The notes beneath the pieces were generated by a model that saw only the letters and a list, made by a program, of their open reading frames with translations, searched no databases and was not told the origin of the DNA. A stretch of 64,000 nucleotides of DNA from Streptomyces sp. NBC_01255 (GTDB taxonomy: Bacteria; Actinomycetota; Actinomycetes; Streptomycetales; Streptomycetaceae). The position numbers were made by a program, and so were the translations under genes. Location of the stretch: assembly GCF_036226445.1 (NCBI RefSeq), contig NZ_CP108474.1, positions 6,076,001 through 6,140,000 on the forward strand, given 5' to 3'. Position 1 is the first letter of the stretch. Each line of letters begins with the position of its first letter. Below, piece after piece: positions 39,017 through 48,491 of the stretch.

Positions 39017-41086
39017 ATGGCCCAGGAAACGAGCCCGTCCCAGCTCGGCGGCGATCCCGTGCCGGGGGAGGGGCAAAGCCACCGCACGGTCCTCGTCGCG
39101 ATCGGCGCACTGCTGCTCGGCATGCTGCTCGCCGCCCTCGACCAGACCATCGTCTCCACCGCCCTGCCGACCATCGTCAGCGAGCTCGGCGGCATGGAGC
39201 ACCTCTCCTGGGTGGTCACGGCCTACATGCTGGCGTCCACGGCGGCCACCCCGCTCTGGGGCAAGCTCGGCGACCAGTACGGCCGCAAGAAGCTCTTCCA
39301 GGCCGCCATCGTCCTCTTCCTCATCGGCTCCGCCCTCTGCGGCATCGCCCAGAACATGCCGCAGCTCATCGCCTTCCGCGCCGTCCAGGGCGTCGGCGGC
39401 GGTGGCCTCATGGTCCTGTCGATGGCGATCGTCGGCGACCTCGTGTCCCCGCGCGAGCGCGGCAAGTACCAGGGCCTCTTCGGCGCCGTCTTCGGCGCCA
39501 CCAGCGTCCTCGGCCCGCTGCTCGGCGGCCTCTTCACCGAGCACCTCTCCTGGCGCTGGGTCTTCTACATCAATCTGCCGATCGGCATCGTCGCCCTCTT
39601 CGTCATCGCCGCCGTGCTCCACATCCCGGTGCGCTCCACCCCGCACGCCATCGACTACCTCGGCACCTTCCTCATCGCCTCGGTCGCCACCTGCCTCGTC
39701 CTGGTGGCGTCTCTCGGCGGTACGACCTGGGCCTGGGGATCGGCGCAGATCATCGGCCTCGCCGTCCTCGGAGCCGTACTCCTCGTCTGGTTCGTGTACG
39801 TCGAGCAGCGCGCCGCCGAACCCGTCCTGCCCCTGAAGCTGTTCCGGATCCGGACCTTCACCTTGGTCTCGGTCATCAGCTTCGTCGTCGGCTTCGCGAT
39901 GTTCGGCGCGATGACCTACCTCCCCACCTTCCTCCAGGTCGTGCAGGGCGTCACCCCGACCATGTCGGGCGTCCACATGCTGCCCATGGTCCTCGGCATG
40001 CTGATCACCTCGACCGCCTCCGGCCAGATCGTCTCCCGCACCGGCCGCTGGAAGGTCTTCCCCGTGGCCGGCACCGCGCTCACGGCGCTCGGGCTGCTCC
40101 TCCTCAACGAACTGACGGAGACCACCTCCACCTGGGAGATGAGCGTCTACTTCTTCGTCTTCGGCGCCGGGCTCGGCCTCGTCATGCAGGTCCTCGTCCT
40201 GGTCGTCCAGAACGCCGTCTCCTACCAGGACCTCGGCGTCGCCACCTCCGGCGCCACCTTCTTCCGTTCCATCGGCGCCTCGTTCGGCGTCGCCGTCTTC
40301 GGCACCCTCTTCACCAACCGGCTCACCCGCAAACTCGACGACGTCTTCGCGAGCGCGGCGAGCGCCGGAGAGGACCTCCCGCCCGGCATCGGCCCCGACC
40401 AGGTCGCCGCCGACCCGCGCGCCATCGCCGAACTCCCGCCCGAGCTCCGCCCCTCCGTCCTCCACGCGTACGCCACGTCCATCACCGACGTCTTCCTGTA
40501 CGCGGCGCCGGTCGTCCTCGTCGCCTTCGTCGTCGCCTGGTTCCTCAAGGAGGACAAACTGCGCGTCTCGGTCACGGCGCCCGACACGAGCCAGACCCTC
40601 GCCTCGAACCCCGTCGAGCGTTCCTCGTACGACGAGTGCGCCCGCGCGCTCTCCGTCCTCGGCTCCCGGGAGGGCCGCAAGGCGATCTACGAGAAGATCA
40701 CCGCCCGCGCCGGGCTCGACCTGCTGCCCGCCGCGAGCTGGCTGCTGCTGCGGATCCGCCGCCACGGCACCGTCGAACCCGCCCGGCTCGCCGAGACCAC
40801 CCCCGTACCGCTGCGGGCGATCACGGAGGCGTCCCGGCAGGTGGAGGAGCGGCGGCTCGCCACGCGGGAGGGCGTCCAGCTGTTCCTCACCGAGGAGGGC
40901 GTCCAGGCGGCGGTGAAGCTCGACAAGGCGCGGGAGGAGTCGCTCGCCGAACTCCTCGGCGACTGGTGGGGGCCGGACCGGCCCACCGACCTCGTGAAGC
41001 TGGTGGAGGAGCTGACGGCCGAGCTGAACGGCTCGGACGGGGAGCAGCCGCGCTCGCCCGAACCGCCCCGCGACCACCACGCGTAG
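39017..41086 (+). CDS. DHA2-type MFS drug exporter with fused C-terminal winged helix
   Basis: The product is 689 residues from ATG 39017 (MAQETSPSQLGG). Residues 25-525 form a 14-segment EmrB/QacA transporter with motif A GKLGDQYGRKKLF, the TM1 motif LLAALDQTIVSTALP and the motif C-like LGPLLGGLFTEHLSWRW. Residues 550-680 form a cytoplasmic MarR-like winged-helix domain (ILL-type core AASWLLLRIRRHGTVEPARLA, ASRQVEERRLATREGVQLFL). Ordinary DHA2 pumps end near 500 residues. Drug export is inferred; the tail may regulate the pump or the gene. Confidence 0.9.
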   Translation: MAQETSPSQLGGDPVPGEGQSHRTVLVAIGALLLGMLLAALDQTIVSTALPTIVSELGGMEHLSWVVTAYMLASTAATPLWGKLGDQYGRKKLFQAAIVLFLIGSALCGIAQNMPQLIAFRAVQGVGGGGLMVLSMAIVGDLVSPRERGKYQGLFGAVFGATSVLGPLLGGLFTEHLSWRWVFYINLPIGIVALFVIAAVLHIPVRSTPHAIDYLGTFLIASVATCLVLVASLGGTTWAWGSAQIIGLAVLGAVLLVWFVYVEQRAAEPVLPLKLFRIRTFTLVSVISFVVGFAMFGAMTYLPTFLQVVQGVTPTMSGVHMLPMVLGMLITSTASGQIVSRTGRWKVFPVAGTALTALGLLLLNELTETTSTWEMSVYFFVFGAGLGLVMQVLVLVVQNAVSYQDLGVATSGATFFRSIGASFGVAVFGTLFTNRLTRKLDDVFASAASAGEDLPPGIGPDQVAADPRAIAELPPELRPSVLHAYATSITDVFLYAAPVVLVAFVVAWFLKEDKLRVSVTAPDTSQTLASNPVERSSYDECARALSVLGSREGRKAIYEKITARAGLDLLPAASWLLLRIRRHGTVEPARLAETTPVPLRAITEASRQVEERRLATREGVQLFLTEEGVQAAVKLDKAREESLAELLGDWWGPDRPTDLVKLVEELTAELNGSDGEQPRSPEPPRDHHA

Positions 41087-41173
41087 GCATGAACGCGGGC
41101 ACAGCGCGCCCTGTATGACGACTGCTCAGGGCCCGTCAGTAGGCTGTCCCCTCCAAGATCGCGTCACAGGGGG

Positions 41174-42040
41174 ATGGGCAGGATGAACAGCGAAGAGCCA
41201 CGTCAGCCGTACGGAGAGAACGGCGCGTACGGCGGAAACGGCACGTACGGCGGAGACAGCGGTTACGGCGGAAACGGCGGAAACGGCGGTTACGTGGCGA
41301 ACGGCGCGTACGGCACCCAGATGCCGGTCGCGCCGGCGCGCGCCACCTCGTACCGAGGGGCCTGGATCGGCGCGGGAGCCACCCTCGTGGCGGCGGTCAT
41401 CGGCGTCGTCGGTGCGTACCTGGTGAGCAGCAACAACAGCAAAGCGAACCCCACACCGCCCGCGGCGCAGGGCCCGGCGACCTCGGCCACCACGCCCGGC
41501 GCGGAGAACCAGGGCGGCGACGACGCCCCCTCGGACGCGTCGCAGAGCCCGGAGTCCACGGAGTCGGCGGGGTCCACAGGGTCCGCGGAGTCCACGGATT
41601 CGTCGGCTCCGACGACCGCCCCGGCCACCACCCCGCCCACGACCCCGCCCGGGAAGCCGGCCGGCACCGTCGCATGGCAGGGCGCTCTGGCGATCGCGTA
41701 CACGGACGACAAGGATCTGGACTCCGCACCCCCCGTCGAGTCCGAGATCAACCAGGAGAACGACTTCTCTCTCTATCCGTTCGGCACCAGCTACATGCTC
41801 CAGCCCGAGAACAGGGTCAAGACCCTGGTGTGGAAGGACACGGCGAAGACGCCCACGTACGAGGACTGCGCCGGTGTCGTCGACACCCTGGGAACCTCGG
41901 CGGAGGTGCAGTTGAAGACGGGCCTGGTCGTCTGCGCGAGCACGAACGACGGGCGGCTCGCCCGGCTGACCGTCAAGGAACTGACCGGGCAGGCCTCCGA
42001 CATGACCGGCGTCTTCGACGTCGTCGTCTGGACCCGCTGA
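41174..42040 (+). CDS. Membrane-anchored protein with Gly/Tyr repeats and extracellular domain
   Basis: The product is 288 residues (a start three codons on is possible). The N-terminal cytoplasmic part is GGNGTYGGDSGYGG repeats, followed by one membrane segment (GAWIGAGATLVAAVIGVVGAYLV) near 65 and a Ser/Thr/Pro stalk. The outer domain (residues 165-288) has strands such as WQGALAIAYTDDKDLDSAPP and RVKTLVWKDTAKTPTYEDC, resembling Streptomyces surface hypotheticals. Function unknown. Confidence 0.75.
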   Translation: MGRMNSEEPRQPYGENGAYGGNGTYGGDSGYGGNGGNGGYVANGAYGTQMPVAPARATSYRGAWIGAGATLVAAVIGVVGAYLVSSNNSKANPTPPAAQGPATSATTPGAENQGGDDAPSDASQSPESTESAGSTGSAESTDSSAPTTAPATTPPTTPPGKPAGTVAWQGALAIAYTDDKDLDSAPPVESEINQENDFSLYPFGTSYMLQPENRVKTLVWKDTAKTPTYEDCAGVVDTLGTSAEVQLKTGLVVCASTNDGRLARLTVKELTGQASDMTGVFDVVVWTR

Positions 42041-42068
42041 CCGTCCGTCCCGGCCCCGGGACGGACGG
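42041..42068. terminator. Bidirectional terminator
   Basis: A perfect stem CCGTCCGTCCCGG / CCGGGACGGACGG with a two-base loop stands between convergent stops at 42040 and 42078. Confidence 0.85.
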
Positions 42069-42077
42069 TCGTGGCGG

Positions 42078-42563
42078 TCAGAGCTCCTTGCCGTACCAGA
42101 CGTCCATGTACGGGCCCGTGCAGTACGCGGGGATCTCGCCGTACCCGTGCCGTGTGTACAGGGCGCGTGCCTCGACCAGGTCCAGGCGGGTGTTGAGGAC
42201 CATCCGGCGGGCGCCGAGGCCGCGCGCCGCGTCCTCCAGCTCGCCGAGCAGGCCCCCGGCCCCGCCCAGGCCGCGGAAGGCGTGGCGCAGGAAGACCCGG
42301 GTCAGCTCCGCGCGCTCGGCGTCGAGCATCAGGACCCCGCCGCAGCCGGCCGCCTTGCCCTCGTACCGCGCGACGAGGAACTGCCCGGTCGGCGGGGTCA
42401 GCAGCTCGACACCGTCGTTCGTGAGCCCCTCGTCGATCTCCGCGGTGGTCGCGGGCCGCTTCCAGTACCGGCTGGCGACATCGTCGTAGTAGTCGCGGCG
42501 CAGGGCGGTGGCGTCCGGGGTGTCGACGCGCTCGGGGGAGAAGTTCCAGGTCATGCGCGCCAT
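42078..42563 (-). CDS. GNAT-family N-acetyltransferase
   Basis: The product is 161 residues from ATG 42563, or 158 from the next ATG. The GNAT motif B/A region is GQFLVARYEGKAAGCGGVLML, AELTRVFLRHAFRGLGGAG and the acetyl-CoA-binding stretch, then RMVLNTRLDLVEARALYTRHGYGEI. The acceptor substrate is unknown. It is 30 bp past the ABM gene in the same direction. Confidence 0.88.
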   Translation of the reverse strand: MARMTWNFSPERVDTPDATALRRDYYDDVASRYWKRPATTAEIDEGLTNDGVELLTPPTGQFLVARYEGKAAGCGGVLMLDAERAELTRVFLRHAFRGLGGAGGLLGELEDAARGLGARRMVLNTRLDLVEARALYTRHGYGEIPAYCTGPYMDVWYGKEL

Positions 42564-42592
42564 TGTGCGGCGCGCACGACCCGGGACGCAGC

Positions 42593-42931
42593 TCAGTTCT
42601 TCGGGGACGCCTGCTGCACGACCTCGAACGACCAGAGAGTGGAACCGGAAGCCGCCGGCTTCGGCCGCTCGCCCCCCTCGCCGGCACCGGCACCGGCACC
42701 GCCGTGCGCGGCCTTCATGGAGCCGTTCATCCAGTTCTGGAAGTCCTCCTCGCTGCGCCAGCGGGTGTAGACGAGGTACTGGTCGGTGCCCTCCAGCGGG
42801 CGCAGCAGCTCGAACCACTCGAAGCCGTCGGACCCCTCCACGGCCCCGGCGCGGGAGGCGAAGCGCTGCTCCAGGACCTCACGCTGCTCGGCCGGAACGG
42901 TCAGGACGTTGATCTTCACCACACTGGGCAC
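42593..42931 (-). CDS. Antibiotic biosynthesis monooxygenase (ABM) family protein
   Basis: The product is 112 residues from GTG 42931. The ferredoxin-like fold reads VVKINVLTVPAEQREVLEQRF, GFEWFELLRPLEGTDQYLVY and WRSEEDFQNWMNGS. The C-terminal half adds a Gly/Ala linker and WSFEVVQQASPKN. ABM domains include heme-degrading and quinone monooxygenases; no second domain is present to narrow it. Confidence 0.87.
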   Translation of the reverse strand: MPSVVKINVLTVPAEQREVLEQRFASRAGAVEGSDGFEWFELLRPLEGTDQYLVYTRWRSEEDFQNWMNGSMKAAHGGAGAGAGEGGERPKPAASGSTLWSFEVVQQASPKN

Positions 42932-43060
42932 ACGACACCTCTCAGTTCAGTACGTGCCTGCAGTCTCCTACACGGACCCGTCGGGACGGCGTGAGGACCG
43001 GCCGGGAAGCCGTCATGATGCTGGTGAGAGAGATGCGGGACGGGCGAACAGGGGGCGGGC

Positions 43061-44281
43061 ATGGTCGGGTTCGAGTCGACGGACGGCGGGGCGGACGGTG
43101 GGGCGGACAGCGGGGTGATCGGCGAGGCGGACGGCGCGGGGGCGGTACGGGCACTCGCGGCGCGCTGGCTGCCCCGGCTCGGAGACGGGGACTTCGTCGT
43201 GTCGCCGGTCGGGTTGTGGCTCGCCCTCGGGGCCGTCGCCTCCGGGGCGCGGGGGCGGACCGGGGAGGAGCTGGCGGAGCTTCTCGGGGTGGAGGGGGAG
43301 GCCGCGGCCCAAGCCGTGACCGAGGCCGGGCGGTGGCTCGGCGGGACGGACGGGGTCGCGGTGGCGACCGGGGTGTGGAGCACGATGCCGGTGCTCGACG
43401 GCTTCCGGCGGCGGCTGCCCGGGGTCGGGTTCGGCGTGCTGCCCGGAGCGGCCCACTTCGCCCTGCCCGACGCGGCCTTCGGCGCGACGGACGACATGGC
43501 GTGGGGGGAGGTCCCCGATGCCCAGGAGGAGCTCGACGCGTGGGTGCGGGCCGCCACCGGCGGTCGGATTCCGGGGCTGCCGCTCGATCTCGACGGGTCC
43601 GAGGACCTCGTCCTGCTCAACGCCCTGGCCCTGAAGGCCTCCTGGCTGACCGCCTTCCCCGCGCACCTCACCCGCGACGAGCCGTTCACCGACGGGAACG
43701 GCGACACCAGGCCCGTACCGACCATGCGGCAGCGGATTCCCGCCGGGTGGGTCTGGTACGTGGGCGGGGTCACCGTCGTCGAGCTGCCGTGCGAAGAGGG
43801 AGCGGCAGGGGCGGGGGCCGGGGGCATCCGGGTGCGGTTCGTGCTGGGGCGGGAAGGGGCCGGGCCCGGTGACGTGCTGCCCGCCGCCTGGGCCGGAGTC
43901 GCCGAGCGGACACGGCTCGCGGCCGACTCGGTCGATCTCGCCCTGCCGCGCTTCACGCTCCGCGCGAAGACCGACGTCCGTCCGCATCTCGACGCCCTCG
44001 GTGTCCGTCTCGCCCTGCGGCCCGAGGCCGACTTCTCCGGGATCTCCGCTGCCGACCTGTACATCGACAAGGTCCTCCAGACGGCGCTGGTCGAGGTCGC
44101 CGAGGAGGGGGTCGAGGCGGCGGCCGTCACCCAGGTGACCATGACCCGGAGCGCGGCCGCGCCCCGCCCCACCGTGGTGGAGCGGATCGCCTTCGACCGG
44201 CCCTTCGGGGTCGTCGTCCTCGACGCGACGGGGCAGGTGCCGCTGTTCGTGGGCTGGCGGCGCAGCGCGCCAGGGGTCTAA
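43061..44281 (+). CDS. Cytoplasmic serpin
   Basis: The product is 406 residues from ATG 43061, with no signal peptide. Serpin marks are visible: NALALKASWLTAFP near 186, VELPCEEG near 245, DLYIDKVLQTALVEVAEEGVEAAAV and the closing AFDRPFGVVVLD...PLFVGW. The hinge EEGVEAAAV keeps the small residues needed for loop insertion, so it should be inhibitory; by spacing the P2-P1 pair falls at about Arg-Ser in MTRSAAA. Serpins are uncommon in bacteria. The target protease is unknown. Confidence 0.9.
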   Translation: MVGFESTDGGADGGADSGVIGEADGAGAVRALAARWLPRLGDGDFVVSPVGLWLALGAVASGARGRTGEELAELLGVEGEAAAQAVTEAGRWLGGTDGVAVATGVWSTMPVLDGFRRRLPGVGFGVLPGAAHFALPDAAFGATDDMAWGEVPDAQEELDAWVRAATGGRIPGLPLDLDGSEDLVLLNALALKASWLTAFPAHLTRDEPFTDGNGDTRPVPTMRQRIPAGWVWYVGGVTVVELPCEEGAAGAGAGGIRVRFVLGREGAGPGDVLPAAWAGVAERTRLAADSVDLALPRFTLRAKTDVRPHLDALGVRLALRPEADFSGISAADLYIDKVLQTALVEVAEEGVEAAAVTQVTMTRSAAAPRPTVVERIAFDRPFGVVVLDATGQVPLFVGWRRSAPGV

Positions 44282-44946
44282 CCCACCACGCGGGCAAGGA
44301 GCAGGCCGTCGTGGCCCTTCGTGCCGACCGTCTGGAACGCGGTCGCGTCCAGCCGGGGTTCGCGCGCCACCAGCTCGAACATCTCGCGGGTGCCGGTGAC
44401 CGCCGGGTCGTCCGGGTTCGCGGTGGCGACCTTCCCGCCGCGCACCACGTTGTCGACGATGATCACCGTGCCCGGGCGGGACAGCTTCAGCGCCCACTCC
44501 ACGTACCGCGGGTTGTTGACCTTGTCCGCGTCGATGAAGACGAGGTCGAAGGGGCCCGCGCCCTCCTCCTCGAGCTGCGGCAGGCTGTCCAGGGCCGCGC
44601 CCGTCCGGACCTCGACGAGCTTGTCGAGGCCGGCGCGGGCGATGTTGGCGCGGGCGACGTCCGCGTGGGCGGGGTCGTACTCCAGGGTGACCAGCCGGCC
44701 GTCGGCGGGCAGGGCGCGCGCCAGCCAGATCGTGCTGTAGCCGCCGAGGGTGCCGATCTCCAGGATGTTCCGGGCGCCCTGCATCGCGGCGAGCAGGTGC
44801 AGCAGCTTGCCCTGGTTCGGGGCGACCGCGATCTCGGGCAGGCCGGCCGCCGTGGACGCGGCGAGCGCGCCGGTCAGCGCCTCGTCCGCGGGGGCGAGCA
44901 GCTCGGTGACGTAACGGTCGACGTCGTTCCACTGAGAGTTCGTCAT
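44278..44946 (-). CDS. Class I SAM-dependent O-methyltransferase
   Basis: The product is 222 residues, the caffeoyl-CoA-type O-methyltransferase size. The motifs are NILEIGTLGGYSTIWLARAL near 60 (SAM loop), LVTLEYDPAHADVAR near 85, FDLVFIDADKVNNPRYVEWAL near 132 and VIIVDNVVRGGKVA near 160, where the aspartates bind metal. Stop codons of this gene and the serpin overlap. Probable acceptor: a small catechol; not certain. Confidence 0.92.
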   Translation of the reverse strand: MTNSQWNDVDRYVTELLAPADEALTGALAASTAAGLPEIAVAPNQGKLLHLLAAMQGARNILEIGTLGGYSTIWLARALPADGRLVTLEYDPAHADVARANIARAGLDKLVEVRTGAALDSLPQLEEEGAGPFDLVFIDADKVNNPRYVEWALKLSRPGTVIIVDNVVRGGKVATANPDDPAVTGTREMFELVAREPRLDATAFQTVGTKGHDGLLLARVVG

Positions 44947-45063
44947 GCGGTCGAACGTACACCTGGGGTGGGGTGGCGCCGGGTCGGGCGCGGCCGGTGG
45001 AAGCCCGGCTCCCGCGCCGCTCCGGCGCCCCCGGACAGCGGGGCCGCCCCGACTCCCACCCCG

Positions 45064-46320
45064 TCACACCGACGTGCGGACCCTGAGTTCCTTCACCCCG
45101 TTCAGCCAGGCCGCCCGCAGCCGGCGGGGTTCGCCCACGAGCGTGAGGTCGGGCAGGACGTCCGCGATCGCGTTGAAGATCAGCTCGATCTCCTTGATGG
45201 CGAGGGACTTGCCGAGGCAGAAGTGCGGTCCGCCGCCGCCGAAGCCGAGGTGCGGGTTCGGGTCGCGGGTGATGTCGAAGCGCTCGGGGTCGGTGAAGAC
45301 CTCGGGGTCGTTGTTGGCGGAGGAGTAGAAGAGGCCGACGCGGTCGCCCGCGCTGATCTTCTGCCCGCCGATCTCGGTGTCCTGGGTCGCGGTCCGCTGG
45401 AAGGAGACCACCGGGGTCCCCCAGCGCACGATCTCCTCGGCGGCGGTCGCCGGCCGTTCCCGCTTGAAGAGCTCCCACTGGTCGGGGTGGGTGAGGAAGG
45501 CGTGCATGCCGTGGCTGATGGCGTTGCGCGTGGTCTCGTTGCCGGCGACGGCGAGGAGGAGGACGAAGAGGCCGAACTCGTCGGAGGACAGGTTGCCCTG
45601 GCCCTCGGCGGCCACAAGCTGGCTGACGATGTCGGCGGCCGGGCACTCCTTGCGGGCGGCGGCCATGGTCATCGCGTAGCCGATGAGTTCCATGGCGGCC
45701 TCGGCGCCGACCTCTTCGGTGATGGCGTACTCGGGATCGTCGTACGCGATCATCTTGTTCGACCAGTCGAAGATCCGGGAGCGGTCCTCCTGGGGGACGC
45801 CGATGAGCTCGGCGATCGCCTGGAGGGGCAGTTCGACGGCGATCTGGGTGACGAAGTCGAAGCTGCCGTCGGGTCCGGCGCCCTGCCGGGCCTCCTCGGC
45901 GATGGCGCGGGCACGGTCGCGCAGGACCGTCTCCAGGTTCCGGATCGCCCGGGGGGTGAAGCCGCGCTGGACGATCTGGCGGACCCGGGTGTGCTCGGGC
46001 GGGTCCATGTTGAGCATGATCAGCTTCTGGACGTCGATCTGCTCCTGGGCGATGCTCTCGTTGAAGCGGATCACGGCGGTGTTGAGGTTCGAGGAGAACA
46101 ACTCCGGGTGCGTGGAGACGTACTTGACGTCCGCGTGACGCGTGACGGCCCAGTACCCCTCGTCCCTGAAGCCCGTGATGCCGGCCGGCTGCGGGCACCA
46201 CCACACGGGGGCGGTCTTCCGCAGTTCGGCGAACTCCGGGAAGGGTATGCGCGTACGGAGGAGGTCGGGGTCGGTGGCGTCGAACCCTTCGGGGAGATGA
46301 GGGCAGGGCATCGGCAACAC
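45064..46320 (-). CDS. cyp125: Cytochrome P450, CYP125-like (steroid side-chain oxidase)
   Basis: The product is 418 residues. The I-helix motif AVAGNETTRNAISHG lies near 245, the K-helix EEIVRW near 286 and the heme-cysteine loop FGGGGPHFCLGKSLA near 355. Blocks such as EFAELRKTAPVWWC, VQKLIMLNMDPPEHTRVRQI, QAIAELIGVPQEDR and DIVSQLVAAEG match CYP125 of Mycobacterium as recalled, which oxidises C26 of cholesterol or cholestenone. It is divergent from the FadA5-like thiolase, with a shared operator-like palindrome between. Streptomyces substrate (sterol or other branched lipid) is inferred. Confidence 0.9.
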   Translation of the reverse strand: MLPMPCPHLPEGFDATDPDLLRTRIPFPEFAELRKTAPVWWCPQPAGITGFRDEGYWAVTRHADVKYVSTHPELFSSNLNTAVIRFNESIAQEQIDVQKLIMLNMDPPEHTRVRQIVQRGFTPRAIRNLETVLRDRARAIAEEARQGAGPDGSFDFVTQIAVELPLQAIAELIGVPQEDRSRIFDWSNKMIAYDDPEYAITEEVGAEAAMELIGYAMTMAAARKECPAADIVSQLVAAEGQGNLSSDEFGLFVLLLAVAGNETTRNAISHGMHAFLTHPDQWELFKRERPATAAEEIVRWGTPVVSFQRTATQDTEIGGQKISAGDRVGLFYSSANNDPEVFTDPERFDITRDPNPHLGFGGGGPHFCLGKSLAIKEIELIFNAIADVLPDLTLVGEPRRLRAAWLNGVKELRVRTSV

Positions 46321-46340
46321 GCTCCATTATCCGATGATTA

Positions 46341-46357
46341 TCTGATGACCCATCAGA
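46341..46357. promoter_or_regulatory. Palindrome just upstream of the P450 gene
   Basis: TCTGATG-ACC-CATCAGA is a perfect 7-bp inverted repeat 21 bp before the P450 start. It may be an operator distinct from the CTAGAAC site; no Shine-Dalgarno is seen in between. Confidence 0.5.
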
Positions 46358-46471
46358 AACTGCCGGGAAAGTTAGTAACGAGTTCGCCAAGTAGCAAGAG
46401 GCGGAGCGAGAACTGTTGCGTCCCGGACCCTTGCGTACCCGAGGTAGCAGTCATAAGACTTGCACTCAGAA

Positions 46472-46487
46472 CTAGAACGCGTACTAG
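46472..46487. promoter_or_regulatory. KstR-like operator between P450 and thiolase genes
   Basis: CTAGAACGCGTACTAG lies inside the wider inverted repeat GAACTAG / CTAGTTC (46469-46490). It shares CTAGAACnnGT with sites upstream of the aldehyde dehydrogenase and near the KstR-like gene, and fits TnnAACnnGTTnnA with one mismatch. Confidence 0.65.
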
Positions 46488-47723
<1,236 letters not shown>

Positions 47724-47737
47724 TTGTCGGAAACGCC

Positions 47738-47777
47738 GCAGGCCCCGCCCCTCCGAAGGGAGGGCGGGGCCTTGCGG
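47738..47777. terminator. Terminator after the thiolase and transglycosylase genes
   Basis: GCAGGCCCCGCCC pairs with GGGCGGGGCCTTGC around TCCGAAGGGA, between convergent genes. Confidence 0.83.
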
Positions 47778-47801
47778 GTGCGCTGTGCGGCGGCGGGACT
47801 C

Positions 47802-48203
47802 TTAGTACCAGCCGTTGGCCTGCCAGAACGCCCAGGCGGCGTTCGGGGAGCCGTAGCGCTCGTTCATGTAGTTCAGGCCCCACTTGATCTGCGTGGCCGG
47901 GTTGGTCTTCCAGTCGGAACCGGCCGAGGACATCTTCGAGGCCGGCAGGGCCTGGACCAGGCCGTAGGCGCCGCTGGACGAGTTCGTGGCGCTGGGGTTC
48001 CAGCCGGACTCGTGGGTGACGATCTTGCTGAAGGACGCGTACTGCGAGGCGGGGACGATGTCACGAGCGAGCTCCTGCGGGCTGGCGGCGGAAGCCGAGC
48101 CCGTCGTACCGAGCACCGCGCCCGACGCGCCCAGCAGCACGGCTGCGGTGGCGGCGAAGGTCTTCTTGCGGGCGGCGATGCGGGTGGTGAGCGAGCTGAT
48201 CAA
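47802..48203 (-). CDS. Secreted transglycosylase-like (Rpf/SLT) protein
   Basis: The product is 133 residues from TTG 48203 (read as MISSLTTRIAARKK), with AGGTAG nearby; no ATG or GTG fits better. Residues 1-40 form a Sec signal ending ASA-A. The catalytic domain holds the glutamate in SKIVTHESGWNPSATNSSSG near 63-70, SGAYGLVQALPASKM, then QIKWGLNYMNERYG and WAFWQANGWY. It cleaves peptidoglycan glycan strands in growth or germination. Confidence 0.88.
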   Translation of the reverse strand: MISSLTTRIAARKKTFAATAAVLLGASGAVLGTTGSASAASPQELARDIVPASQYASFSKIVTHESGWNPSATNSSSGAYGLVQALPASKMSSAGSDWKTNPATQIKWGLNYMNERYGSPNAAWAFWQANGWY

Positions 48204-48491
48204 CGTTTCTACCTAACGTCGGGAACAAGGGCCGCGCCGGGCGATTTCGGCAAGCCGGAACCAGAGCCCGGGAGACCCGGGAACTGGGGGGAACCGGCCG
48301 TCCGAGGCGCTGTGGTGAGCACCGGCTGCCTGGCGACGAGCTCTACGAAACCAGGGCCTGAGCGCCGACGCAACGACCCCCTGTACGAGGAAGGGTCGGA
48401 CCCGGGCGGAAGGTCCCGGGGGTGGGCTTGCGGGATTTCCGCAGGTCATGCCCGGGTGTGGGGTGATTTGGACCGGTGTGTACGGCTACTA

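Noticed and set aside
36841..41118. 1425-codon + strand frame
   Set aside because: It crosses several well-supported genes on both strands and its product is Arg/Gly-rich nonsense.
43013..46390. 1125-codon - strand frame
   Set aside because: It covers the serpin, methyltransferase and P450 genes out of frame; no family is recognisable.
48204..48491. c-di-AMP (ydaO) riboswitch before the transglycosylase gene
   Set aside because: Such switches often precede Streptomyces wall hydrolases, but the conserved GACAGCTAACC block and pairing were not found in the 288 bp.
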